Below are positions 20,345-27,595 of a DNA stretch of 32,421 nt, one piece after another. Numbering within the stretch: the stretch's first letter is position 1; each line of letters starts with the position of its first letter. Source of the DNA: a virus. The DNA lies in IMG/VR virus record IMGVR_UViG_3300005265_000063, positions 1 through 32,421 of that record. One strand, 5' to 3'. The notes under the pieces were generated by a model, which worked only from the letters and a program-made list of their open reading frames with translations, was not told where the DNA came from and searched no databases. The position numbers and the translations under genes are program-made.

Positions 20345-21080
20345 AGGCTACCTCCACGTTTTTGTGGTACTCCCTTGCGGCTTCGGCAAGTTTTTCATCG
20401 CCCATCTTCAGTGGCTCAGTGCCAAGATGGGTAATGATAATCCTAAGTGACTCCTTAGCGTCCTTTGTCCAGTTTTTAAGTTGATCCACTAAGGACGCAT
20501 GCCCAATTGGGATTCCACCTTCCTTAGCCCGTCTCACTAATGGCTTGCTGAAGGATGACCCATCACAAATCCAGATGTCCAGGTCTTCAAAGAACTTCTT
20601 TCTGTCTCCGGTATGAAATCCGACAATATCAGTCGCAATTCCGACAAGAGCTCTTGCAGTTCCGACCTTGAACACCGACATTGGGCATTTGGTTGAGTGT
20701 AAGACTGGGAATGACCGGACACTGAAAGGGCCAATCTTGAGCTCCTCACCTGAGTACTTGAAGACTTCCCTCTCCACCGGGTACTTCTCCTTATCAAGGC
20801 GCTTGTGTGTTTCGGTTGACATAAACACCCGCCCCTTGACCTCGTTAATCTCCTGGCACACATGATCTGGATGGCAGTGTGAGATCAAGATGTCATTGCA
20901 CTCTGGTAAGGCGCCTCGATTTATCTCACCAAAATCGATGAGCACGGTATAACCATCTTGCCGCAGAAGAATAGCGGTGTGGTACCGATGCTGCTGGCTG
21001 TACTGCTCAATGTAGCCTCGAGTGCCCAAAAATGTTATGGAACACTCGGCGTAGCGCTGTGGCTCCTCAGGTAGAATCAT
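20319..21080 (-). CDS. metallo-beta-lactamase-fold hydrolase
   Basis: 253 aa. The metal motif H68-x-H70-x-D72-H73 is intact (ILISHCHPDHV), after the family's SITFLGTRG strand and a VLIDFGE loop. Further ligands are likely H in VLHSTKCP, D in GIATDIVGFHTGD and H in IIITHLGTEPL. The fold covers RNase Z, exonucleases and phosphodiesterases; there is no beta-CASP insertion evident. The ATG at 21080 overlaps the stop of the 50-aa gene as ATGA and follows GAGGG, which fixes the start. Placement between ligase and phosphoesterase genes favours a nucleic-acid substrate, by inference. Confidence 0.8.
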   Translation of the reverse strand: MILPEEPQRYAECSITFLGTRGYIEQYSQQHRYHTAILLRQDGYTVLIDFGEINRGALPECNDILISHCHPDHVCQEINEVKGRVFMSTETHKRLDKEKYPVEREVFKYSGEELKIGPFSVRSFPVLHSTKCPMSVFKVGTARALVGIATDIVGFHTGDRKKFFEDLDIWICDGSSFSKPLVRRAKEGGIPIGHASLVDQLKNWTKDAKESLRIIITHLGTEPLKMGDEKLAEAAREYHKNVEVAYDGYNVIL

Positions 21081-21229
21081 TTTCGCCCTCGACCAGTCTT
21101 TTGACATGGCACAATGCGCCACTTACCAAAACCAGTCTTACCGGTGGCTAAGAAGCAAGTCACCCTGCCGGTCTTGGGATTGGTCACTCTGTACACTCTG
21201 CCTGCTGTTGGATTCTTAGGAAGCGGCAT
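21077..21229 (-). CDS. small basic hypothetical protein (50 aa)
   Basis: 50 aa, beginning MPLPKNPTAGRVYRVTNPKT and ending KTGRGRK. It is strongly basic with a beta-hairpin-like pattern and two cysteines (C25, C42). GGAGGAG lies just before the ATG, and the stop is shared as ATGA with the start of the metallo-hydrolase. It overlaps the preceding gene by 46 nt. Short of the usual 60-codon cutoff, it is nevertheless well supported by both signals. It may bind DNA. Confidence 0.6.
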   Translation of the reverse strand: MPLPKNPTAGRVYRVTNPKTGRVTCFLATGKTGFGKWRIVPCQKTGRGRK

Positions 21230-21423
21230 GACTCCTCCTTGATAATTTGTCTAACCCAGGCGCCTAAGGCCATGTTGAGTCTCAACTTGTAATCCACCTT
21301 CTTAACTCTGTCCGAGCCGGCCTCTCTTAGCTCCATCTGAAGTATATCCATTGCCTGCTGGTGTTGCATAGCCAGCCTCCACATTAACCAAGTCGCATAG
21401 ACATCACTCAGATCGTCAAACAT
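21184..21423 (-). CDS. small helical hypothetical protein
   Basis: 79 aa, start at 21423 with GGAGG 6 nt upstream; a longer frame to 21609 has no site and would cover the promoter-like gap. All helical: VYATWLMWRLAMQHQQAMDI, LQMELREAG, then a basic helix (NMALGAWVRQIIKEESCRF). Not recognised. A coiled-coil adaptor is possible. Confidence 0.55.
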   Translation of the reverse strand: MFDDLSDVYATWLMWRLAMQHQQAMDILQMELREAGSDRVKKVDYKLRLNMALGAWVRQIIKEESCRFLRIQQQAECTE

Positions 21424-21547
21424 GCTTTGCCTCCTCGAGGTGGTTTGAGACTCAACCTTAAGGCAACTCGACACAAACGGAACGCCTGGTTCTAGGTGGG
21501 TCTGAGCGCAAATGGGTATTAAGATACTCCCTGGAACAGACACCCCT

Positions 21548-21570
21548 CTTATTTTGCAAATTTGTGCGTC
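21548..21570 (-). repeat. 23-bp inverted repeat, copy 2
   Basis: Exact inverted copy of 9381-9403. It lies in the gap between the ligase gene and its downstream neighbour. The two copies are 12.1 kb apart and enclose the metallo-hydrolase through connector genes. Confidence 0.9.
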
Positions 21571-21580
21571 GTTTTGACAA
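21551..21580 (-). promoter_or_regulatory. candidate minus-strand promoter upstream of the 21423 gene
   Basis: TTGTCA (21580-21575), 18 nt, then CAAAAT (21556-21551), four of six matches to the -10 consensus. It sits in the 186-bp gap between the ligase gene and the small gene starting at 21423. The -10 half overlaps the 23-bp repeat shared with 9381-9403, where no matching -35 exists. Confidence 0.35.
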
Positions 21581-21609
21581 TTCCCGTGATTGCTTTGGCA
21601 CTTATACAA

Positions 21610-23454
21610 CTAAACCTCCTTACTTGGGATTTCCTCACCACTTGCACCGGGCAAATAGTGCACCTTGCCGTCCTTGTCAATTATCTTGGCCTGGAAACAC
21701 CGTTTGGCAATGGCCCGTTTCTCAATGGCATCAATTGTGTCAACCGGCTTATCAGTCTTGCCCATAAACCTCGGTGCCCAGGCTGAGAAATCCCAGGCTT
21801 CTTCTCTCATGTCATAAATCACGTTGAAGGTTTCAGTTTCAATTACAATGTGGTCACCACGATGGCCCAACTCCTTCTCTGTGACCGCAAAAGTCTTGCC
21901 ACCGTAGGCCACTTCCATGCCATTGATTTTGCGAATAATTTTCTCTTTCACTCTCCGTTTGCCAGGTAAAATGGCCCACTTCAAATTGAACACACCCTTG
22001 GTCTTGGTCTCCACGGCCTCAAGCACAATGGCCACAAATTGCACGGAGTTATGGAACTTAATCCAGCTCTTAGGCCTCCTTCCCGTTAGGTCATAGGGTG
22101 CACTGGCCTGCTTGGCAACATTGCCCTCGGAACCTGGTAATTTGGCCAGCCGAATAGTTTCCTTCCTCAATTCCTCCCTTGTGCGGTTTAAATGATGTGG
22201 CAAAAGATTGAGCTTTAATTCTGTATCTGGAATCATCTCAGTGCGTTGAGGAAAGTTCATAGACTGTAACCGTTTCCAGCGCTCAGAGAATGGCAGTTTG
22301 TGAATATCACCTTCCTTGCCAAAATAGACCACATCAAACACTGAACCAATTAACGGGCTATCATCCACCTCCTTGGTGCGTAGGATGGATGCAGTGAACT
22401 CCCTTGGGAAGTGTTGGGATCCTCTCCAGGCCTCAATCTCCAAGTCAAGGCAGAACCGGTCAGGTCGCAGCCGTTTGAGTGCAGCGACAATGCTTGGAAC
22501 CTGCTTAGTAATCTCCTCACCATCCTCGGTGTAGATAATCACCTTGTTTCTGTCTCGCCAGGCAATGGCGTGGAAGCCATCAGCCTTCTTGGAGCTGTAA
22601 ACAGGGAACTGCTCATCATCCCAAAGGGAGATGAAGAAATCCAATGTCTGTGGCTGACCCGGCACGTAGCCTCTGCACGGCTTCTGTGGCAAGAAGAATT
22701 GGAAGAGGTGGATTTTGTCCTCCGTCATTGCCCGCCTTGCCTCCTCCTCAAGCCGCTGTGCGCCTTTCACCCGCAAACGAATTGCAAAGGAGAGCGGAGA
22801 GGAGGTGGCTCCGCTCTCCAGAAAGGAAGTGAAAAGGCCCTCTGCCATAGGGGTGACTTGGGCGTCGGGAATGCGCTCATATTTTAACCGATATAACGGC
22901 AGAAAGCTAGTGAATGGAGACCGGGCGCCTCGCTGTTCCCACAGGAAGTGAACTCGATCTGCCAATTCCCTTGGCAGCATCCTGTAAATGCGAAAATCGA
23001 TTATCCTTGCCATCTCCTCTGCATCAGGCAGCATGTGGAGGATGTCACAATCACCACGGGTCATACCTCGCTCCACTATGCCGCCTACTATCCAGGTTGT
23101 TGGAGTTGCAATCACAAAATCCTTAAGATGTGGCAAGAAGTCTGCCAGGGTAATTGGTGGGCCAATCTCCTTGCCTGAGCCTCGCACTGGTGCATAGGGA
23201 TAGCCAAACGTGACCTTTTCCGGTGTCTTAGGAATCACTTGAAGGAAGGCTGCAGCATCCTCATCCAGCGGAGTCTTGGCCTCCGGAAACTTTGCGCCCA
23301 ACTCAAGGAGCCTCCGTTTGATGAGGAGAAACTCATTGATCATCTGTTCATTTTGCTGGGTCGGGTGCTCTCGTTTCCAGGCCGCATACTCCTTGCGCAA
23401 TTTGGCTGCCCGGAGTTTGAGTCGTTCAATCTCCTTCATCTCCCCAAAGCCCAT
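21610..23454 (-). CDS. nucleotidyltransferase-like domain fused to ATP-dependent DNA ligase
   Basis: 614 aa. The C-terminal half is a DNA ligase: motif I K290-ADG (SSKKADGFHAIAW), a motif III-like LDLEIEAW at about 336-343, motif IV EGNVAK at 443-448, motif V SWIKFH near 463-468, then an OB-like domain opening FVAIVLEAVETKTKG. Residues about 120-140 (TTWIVGGIVERGMTRGDCDI) match the GG...GxTxGDxD signature of polymerase-beta-type nucleotidyltransferases; DCD supplies two acidic residues. A charged helix opens the protein. The start is uncertain (23454 or 23439). Lying directly after the portal genes, it probably seals genome ends late in infection or on entry. That role is inference. Confidence 0.8.
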   Translation of the reverse strand: MGFGEMKEIERLKLRAAKLRKEYAAWKREHPTQQNEQMINEFLLIKRRLLELGAKFPEAKTPLDEDAAAFLQVIPKTPEKVTFGYPYAPVRGSGKEIGPPITLADFLPHLKDFVIATPTTWIVGGIVERGMTRGDCDILHMLPDAEEMARIIDFRIYRMLPRELADRVHFLWEQRGARSPFTSFLPLYRLKYERIPDAQVTPMAEGLFTSFLESGATSSPLSFAIRLRVKGAQRLEEEARRAMTEDKIHLFQFFLPQKPCRGYVPGQPQTLDFFISLWDDEQFPVYSSKKADGFHAIAWRDRNKVIIYTEDGEEITKQVPSIVAALKRLRPDRFCLDLEIEAWRGSQHFPREFTASILRTKEVDDSPLIGSVFDVVYFGKEGDIHKLPFSERWKRLQSMNFPQRTEMIPDTELKLNLLPHHLNRTREELRKETIRLAKLPGSEGNVAKQASAPYDLTGRRPKSWIKFHNSVQFVAIVLEAVETKTKGVFNLKWAILPGKRRVKEKIIRKINGMEVAYGGKTFAVTEKELGHRGDHIVIETETFNVIYDMREEAWDFSAWAPRFMGKTDKPVDTIDAIEKRAIAKRCFQAKIIDKDGKVHYLPGASGEEIPSKEV

Positions 23455-23611
23455 GTGGCATAGGATCCTGGTCAAACACAATCTTAGCAACGCCGGAGAG
23501 TGGAATCAAGGTGCGCTTGCCCTCATTTATTGTGGTTACGAAGGTCTGGTCAATGAAGACATCGTTCTCCTCAAAATCCGTAATGTCACCATTGAGATAA
23601 CTTACTCGCAT
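23426..23611 (-). CDS. small hypothetical protein
   Basis: 61 aa with GGAGG 5 nt before the ATG. Beta-rich (MRVSYLNGDITDFEENDVFI, TLIPLSGVAKIVFDQ) with an acidic end. It follows the portal pieces immediately and overlaps the ligase start by 29 nt, so it probably couples ligase translation. Not recognised. Confidence 0.55.
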   Translation of the reverse strand: MRVSYLNGDITDFEENDVFIDQTFVTTINEGKRTLIPLSGVAKIVFDQDPMPHGLWGDEGD

Positions 23612-23620
23612 GTAGCCCTC

Positions 23621-24277
23621 CTAACCTGTCGATGCAATAAAGCGAATGACCCGATTTGGAATGGCTTCAATGGACTCATAACTCGGCGACCTAGCTCGAT
23701 GAGTCATAACGAAGAAGCCATCCTTATCTCGGCCAATGCTTACGCCTCTAAACCGTCCACTTTTTCGTGGAAAGGTAATTTCTCCTATCTCAAGCTGTGT
23801 TGCCCGCTTGTCTACCATCTTGTATTTACCAAACCGTATCTCCTCAGCAAATGGTGCCCAAGATTCTAGATCAGCAAAGACCCGTCGTGGCCTGCCTCGT
23901 TTTTTCCTCTTCTTCCTCTCTTGCTCCTTCCATGGAAACCTCAGGAGAATTTGTGGATAGCGGTCAGTGACAAAGTTGAAGTCCACAATGCGTTTGACTA
24001 ACTGCTGCTGAAGGACATCGGCAATGGCAATGCCATCGGCCTCAACCCGCTCTTGCCGTACCTGGCTGTGTGCCCTGGAAAGGGCATAAGAACCACGCCG
24101 GCCTTCCTCCACGGTCTGAGTTGCGCCTAAGATGGCCTTGCTGATCTCTGCATTGCAGAAATCAATTAAATCACGGTAGGAGGCTGGTGCCGATCTTGAG
24201 GCCTCCAGAAGACTCACACTGAGATGATCCGGTATGGCTACGGCGGTTTCTTTTTGAATGGACTCTAAGATTTCCAA
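23621..24277 (-). CDS. portal protein, C-terminal part (DUF935-like)
   Basis: 218 aa from a TTG without a ribosome-binding site. It matches the second half of Mu gp29-like portals: ESIQKETAVAIPDHLSVSLL, YRDLIDFCNAEISKAILGAT and a V-D-F-N-F-V-T-D-R-YP segment that lines up with the C-terminal wing. It overlaps the first portal frame by 13 nt in another frame, so expression would need frameshifting, coupling or correction of an error. The joining region lacks the NPYG-containing stretch expected between the halves. Confidence 0.65.
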   Translation of the reverse strand: MEILESIQKETAVAIPDHLSVSLLEASRSAPASYRDLIDFCNAEISKAILGATQTVEEGRRGSYALSRAHSQVRQERVEADGIAIADVLQQQLVKRIVDFNFVTDRYPQILLRFPWKEQERKKRKKRGRPRRVFADLESWAPFAEEIRFGKYKMVDKRATQLEIGEITFPRKSGRFRGVSIGRDKDGFFVMTHRARSPSYESIEAIPNRVIRFIASTG

Positions 24278-24894
24278 CAGGGCATCTTGTTCTGTGCATC
24301 GTAGGCGTAGTGGATTACCTTAGTCCATGGCACCTTTTTCAATGACACGCCTGCCTCTTTGAAGAAGATCTCACTTTCGGTGATGCCGTGGAACCGTTTG
24401 TCCTTAAACGCCCAATACTTTTGAGGATGGAAGACCAGCTCCTCAATGCCCCACTTGCCCTTGTATGGCCCAGTCTTAATTTCCTTCCACACAATTTCCA
24501 GGACGGCAAAGCCCTTGCCGACAGCATCCATCAACTGGAAAATGTCCTCACTGAAGATGCCCTTAGCATCATCAATGACGGTGAGGACAAAATCGGCAAT
24601 GTCCTTGTCCCTTTGCCTGTCACTGGCTGGCACTATCTCCCAGGGAATGCGGCTTACGGCTAGTTTCCTTGTTTGGTAAACGGAGTAAAGATGAGCATCC
24701 TTGGCCTCCATCTCATCGTAAATCTTAACGCCCTTCTTGCGCAGAACCTCATCGGGATTCTCATCAGCAACGCCAAGGATACTGCGAAAGCTCTTCTCTT
24801 CAACCTTCAGCCCTTGGAGTGGTGGCCGCTTAGCCTCCTGGTCTGCTCGTTTCTCTTCCGTGAAGAAATTTTTGATTCGTTCCCAAAGTTTCAT
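24265..24894 (-). CDS. portal protein, N-terminal part (DUF935-like)
   Basis: 209 aa. Opening KLWERIKNFF, then LYSVYQTRKLAVSRIPWEIV, a D-A-V-G-K-G-F-A-V-L-E-I-V-W segment, and FHPQKYWAFKDKRF: the order of Mu gp29-like (DUF935) portals through which DNA is packaged. The frame stops at 24265 after KVIHYAYDAQNKMP. Together the two frames give about 425 residues against roughly 500 for the family, and about 60-70 residues of the central region are absent. The ribosome site is weak, and a copy of the three-copy element lies directly upstream. Confidence 0.7.
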   Translation of the reverse strand: MKLWERIKNFFTEEKRADQEAKRPPLQGLKVEEKSFRSILGVADENPDEVLRKKGVKIYDEMEAKDAHLYSVYQTRKLAVSRIPWEIVPASDRQRDKDIADFVLTVIDDAKGIFSEDIFQLMDAVGKGFAVLEIVWKEIKTGPYKGKWGIEELVFHPQKYWAFKDKRFHGITESEIFFKEAGVSLKKVPWTKVIHYAYDAQNKMPCWKS

Positions 24895-24933
24895 TTTAGC
24901 TACCAACCTTTGCCCTGTTAAATCTCAAATCTT

Positions 24934-24969
24934 GATACAAACCCGCATTTTGGTCATCCAACTTAACCA
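24934..24969 (+). repeat. three-copy element, copy A
   Basis: AAACCCGCATTTTGGTCAT followed by CCAACTTAACC, in the 76-bp gap between the terminase and portal genes. The 19-bp core matches copy C (6491-6523, inverted) at 17 positions. A site next to the terminase gene could be a packaging or regulatory signal. Confidence 0.65.
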
Positions 24970-24970
24970 T

Positions 24971-26419
24971 TTAGTAATCCGAAAGCTCACGATAAGTCAC
25001 CCGCTTTCTGCCCGACGTTACTCCAGAGACAAAGTTGGCTGGTGTTCTCAGTAGAGCATGTAGTGCCAGGGCAGTGGCTACAAGGAAGTCATCGGAGGCG
25101 CCTTCTTCATCCGGCTTGTGCACCTTGAGCAAATCGCCTTTAACCTCCTGTTCCGCTTCCAAAAATTCCCTTTCAAATGTCAAGGCCTCTGGAGAATGAT
25201 CCTGAAAATAAATGAATCTGCCTCCATCAATTTCGGTTTTGAGATTGGTGAACACTCGATCCTTGGTTGTCGGGCATGTATAAATGCCTTCTACTCGATT
25301 TTTCCCCAACAGCGTTCTCAATTTTTCTGTGTTAGGATCGCCAGCGGCATTGGTTTCTGAGACAATCCTAACAAGGCCCTTTGCAATGTACTTTTGCAGA
25401 AATGGAATGAGGTAGGCAAATTGTTCATTGTAATCACCGCTAAGGGAAAGCAGATCCACAACCTTGGCCCTGTCGTCCTCTCTGGCAAGAATTACTACAG
25501 CCGTCTTGCTGCTTGCCTTGCCCCAGTCAATGCCAGCAAAGAGAGGGCCAGAAAATGTGCCACGAGTGCCTTTGCGCAGGCTAAGGAAATGATTGGCATC
25601 TACAAAGTGGCTAGCCATTAAGTGCCATTCCAGGAGGTAATTCATGCGAAAGTACGGGTTCTCCTCACCACCGGGCAGTCGTTTAATCTCGCCCTCCACA
25701 AATTTTCTGTATGTCTCTGAGTACTTTGCAGCCTCATGCCACGGTACAGCTTGGTGCAGCTCCCTGTTTTCTCTCAAATTGTACTCGATTTCATTTAAGA
25801 ATGCACAACGCTTTCTGCCAGGCGTACCAGAGTTGATAATCAACCCACCGGCATCGGCCACCATGGGCCTAAGGATTTTGTAGTAAGAGAACGATGAAAC
25901 CAATTGCGCCTCTTCCACGATGAGCAGCGATGCATCTGGGCCTTCATTACTCGCTGTCTCCGAACCAGAGAAGGCCTGCGCTAAGGAGAAATTGGAAAGC
26001 TCAAAAACCTCGGAATTGGATGCCTCAACCCTTAGGCCTAACTCCTCCAGGGCATCGTGAAATCGTCTAGTTCTGGCCTGGCGTCTTAGGCGTTTAAAGG
26101 GCAGGGCTGCAGTGTATCCTTTGGGCCCAGCTATGGCCACCGTGAATCCATCCCGATACTTCTTAAGCGCTGGGAAGTCATAAACCACATTGGTCTTGGC
26201 CAATTCTGGCAACAAGGCCATGAGGCTTAGCGTTAGGGCCTTAAGCGTCTCGGTTTTCCCGGTCTTCCTAGCCCACAGATTTGTAAATGTGCCAACCTCC
26301 TGAGTAAGCACCGCTGCAAGGAATTGAGCCACCCGCCTTTGTTGGTATGGCCGAAACCGAAAGCCATTAATCTTCTCAGAAAACGCAATTATCTTCTCAA
26401 TGAGAGCGTTTAGCGTCAC
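24971..26419 (-). CDS. terL: terminase large subunit
   Basis: 482 aa. The ATPase has a Walker A at W49-ARKTGKT-T56 and a Walker B at LLIVEEAQ (164-171), with a coupling SGTP at 198-200. The nuclease has D298 in FAGIDWGKASSKTA, E355 in IVSETN and D443/D444 in SDDFLVATALALHA. A GTG start at 26419 has GGAGG 6 nt upstream; a longer frame would overlap the small subunit by over 100 nt. It translocates DNA through the portal, in concert with the small subunit encoded just upstream (23-nt overlap). Confidence 0.9.
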   Translation of the reverse strand: MTLNALIEKIIAFSEKINGFRFRPYQQRRVAQFLAAVLTQEVGTFTNLWARKTGKTETLKALTLSLMALLPELAKTNVVYDFPALKKYRDGFTVAIAGPKGYTAALPFKRLRRQARTRRFHDALEELGLRVEASNSEVFELSNFSLAQAFSGSETASNEGPDASLLIVEEAQLVSSFSYYKILRPMVADAGGLIINSGTPGRKRCAFLNEIEYNLRENRELHQAVPWHEAAKYSETYRKFVEGEIKRLPGGEENPYFRMNYLLEWHLMASHFVDANHFLSLRKGTRGTFSGPLFAGIDWGKASSKTAVVILAREDDRAKVVDLLSLSGDYNEQFAYLIPFLQKYIAKGLVRIVSETNAAGDPNTEKLRTLLGKNRVEGIYTCPTTKDRVFTNLKTEIDGGRFIYFQDHSPEALTFEREFLEAEQEVKGDLLKVHKPDEEGASDDFLVATALALHALLRTPANFVSGVTSGRKRVTYRELSDY

Positions 26420-26789
26420 GAAGAACCTCCAGGACTCTGGTCTCTGTGTCCTTACGGTCTGGAATCTGCTTATGTTTTGGTGCCAATATCTGGATGAACC
26501 GGAAGGCAATTTCTAAGGCCTTAACTGCACCTTCTGCATGCTTAAACTCGGTCTTGGATAGGGCATCTAAGGCACGCCTCTGTACCTTACGCCAAATCCT
26601 GAGATTTTCTCTTCGCAGTTTCTCAGGGAGAGCAACTTCACCTTCCTTAAGGCCTAGACCATATTTTCTACGCCACTCGGAGATTGTAGCTGGCCTAGGA
26701 ATCCCCAACATCCTGGCTACTTCTGGATTGCTGTAACCTTGCCTTAGCAGTTCATCTGCCTTCTCAATTACCTCTCGTGGGTATGGCAT
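26397..26789 (-). CDS. terS: terminase small subunit (helix-turn-helix)
   Basis: 130 aa. Residues 8-40 form a clear helix-turn-helix (KADELLRQGYSNPEVARMLG, then ATISEWRRKYG), the DNA-recognition part of small terminases. The remainder is helical and would oligomerise. GGAGG is 5 nt before the ATG. The order small subunit-large subunit-portal is standard. Confidence 0.75.
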   Translation of the reverse strand: MPYPREVIEKADELLRQGYSNPEVARMLGIPRPATISEWRRKYGLGLKEGEVALPEKLRRENLRIWRKVQRRALDALSKTEFKHAEGAVKALEIAFRFIQILAPKHKQIPDRKDTETRVLEVLRDAKRSH

Positions 26790-27086
26790 CTAAGCCTCCA
26801 CAATTACCTTGGGATCTATGCCTTGAAGACTCCTTCCTGGCTTGAATTTCACCTTGACTCGCTCTGGCACTCTCAGTGGTTTGCCGGTTCTTGGATCCAT
26901 GCCTTCGTGCGGTGGAATCCTAGTGGGAACAAAGGTGCCAAAGCCAGCAATCCTCACCTTCTTACCAGCTCGGAGCTCGGCAATGATCTTGTCCACAAAG
27001 ATTGAGACAATTCGGTCGGCTGAGTTCTTGCTAATGGCAAAGAATGAAACGTATTTGACTAGGTCACTCTTGTTGACTGCTTCCAT
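26790..27086 (-). CDS. HU/IHF-type DNA-bending protein
   Basis: 98 aa, start at 27086 with GGAGG 5 nt upstream. The HU core is intact: NKSDLVKYVS, IIAELRAGKKVRIAGFGTFV, then the beta arm with R-T-G-K-P-L-R-V-P-E and VKFKPGRSL. It bends DNA, and next to the terminase genes it may help packaging or genome compaction. It is a bacterial-type protein, which argues for a bacterial host. Confidence 0.9.
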   Translation of the reverse strand: MEAVNKSDLVKYVSFFAISKNSADRIVSIFVDKIIAELRAGKKVRIAGFGTFVPTRIPPHEGMDPRTGKPLRVPERVKVKFKPGRSLQGIDPKVIVEA

Positions 27087-27462
27087 CTTTTCCTCCTTTA
27101 TCATAATCTTCAAAATCTTGCAAGTCAAATTCCTTAATGCGTGGTGCCCAGACCAGAAGTTTGCCACCACGTTTCTTTTTAACCTTCCTCCAGCCAATGA
27201 GTAGTAGCCTGCCACCACAACGCAACCACTCATAGGCCAGGGAATTGCTCAAGATGTTCTTCTCATGTTCTGCAAAGTTTTGGCCACAGGACTGCACCGC
27301 TACAATGCCATTTTCAGCCATGCAGAGAATATCCATAAAGTGGAAGGCATCAATTCGTTTGCCATAGGGGCCAGCATAAGGATTAAATCGTTCAACAATG
27401 TCACAAATCCAGCCCTGGTTTCTCAAATGCCTAAGAGTTCGTTGTGTTGGTGTTAAGCTCAT
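27064..27462 (-). CDS. conserved phage protein, possible PD-(D/E)XK-like nuclease
   Basis: 132 aa. SLTPTQRTLRHLRNQGWICD, IVERFNPYAGPYGKRIDAFH, FMDILCM and IVAVQSCG form the D...(x)-Q-x-K-like strand pattern of compact restriction-endonuclease-fold proteins, and WLRCGGRLLLIGWRK follows. I recognise the family as common in phages but not its function. GAGAGG lies upstream of the ATG at 27462 with 8-9 nt spacing. It is the first protein gene after the tRNA. Confidence 0.5.
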   Translation of the reverse strand: MSLTPTQRTLRHLRNQGWICDIVERFNPYAGPYGKRIDAFHFMDILCMAENGIVAVQSCGQNFAEHEKNILSNSLAYEWLRCGGRLLLIGWRKVKKKRGGKLLVWAPRIKEFDLQDFEDYDKGGKDGSSQQE

Positions 27463-27490
27463 AGCCACTTACCTCTCGTTGGGTGGAAAA

Positions 27491-27511
27491 GGGGCGCGGG
27501 GAAAGGGAGGG
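27491..27511 (+). other. G-quadruplex motif immediately 3' of tRNA-Gly
   Basis: GGGGCGCGGGGAAAGGGAGG and one more G give four runs of at least three G with loops of 3, 3 and 1. It is on the plus strand, the template for the minus transcripts, beginning four bases past the tRNA 3' end. It could slow polymerase or mark tRNA processing. Structure formation is not demonstrated. Confidence 0.6.
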
Positions 27512-27514
27512 TAA

Positions 27515-27587
27515 AGCGGAGAGCAGGACTTGAACCTGCACCTACCTGACTGGCAGTCAGGCGCTCTACCGATTAAGCTATCCCCGC
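27515..27587 (-). tRNA. tRNA-Gly (anticodon GCC)
   Basis: Full cloverleaf on the minus strand: acceptor GCGGGGA/TCTCCGC with one G-U pair, D-stem GCTT/GAGC, anticodon stem CCTGA/TCAGG around the loop CTGCCAG (anticodon GCC at positions 34-36), T-stem GCAGG/CCTGC with loop TTCAAGT. The discriminator is U73, usual for bacterial tRNA-Gly. CCA is not encoded (TTTA follows), so the host must add it. It is the only tRNA seen and lies between the RyR-type gene and the nuclease-like gene. Confidence 0.95.
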
Positions 27588-27595
27588 TCACTTAA

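Noticed and set aside
22411-22887. 158-aa plus-strand ORF opposite the ligase gene
   Set aside because: Shadow frame of a protein with intact ligase motifs; no ribosome site.
23276-23869. 197-aa plus-strand ORF opposite ligase and portal genes
   Set aside because: Crosses three real minus-strand genes and shows no recognisable domain.
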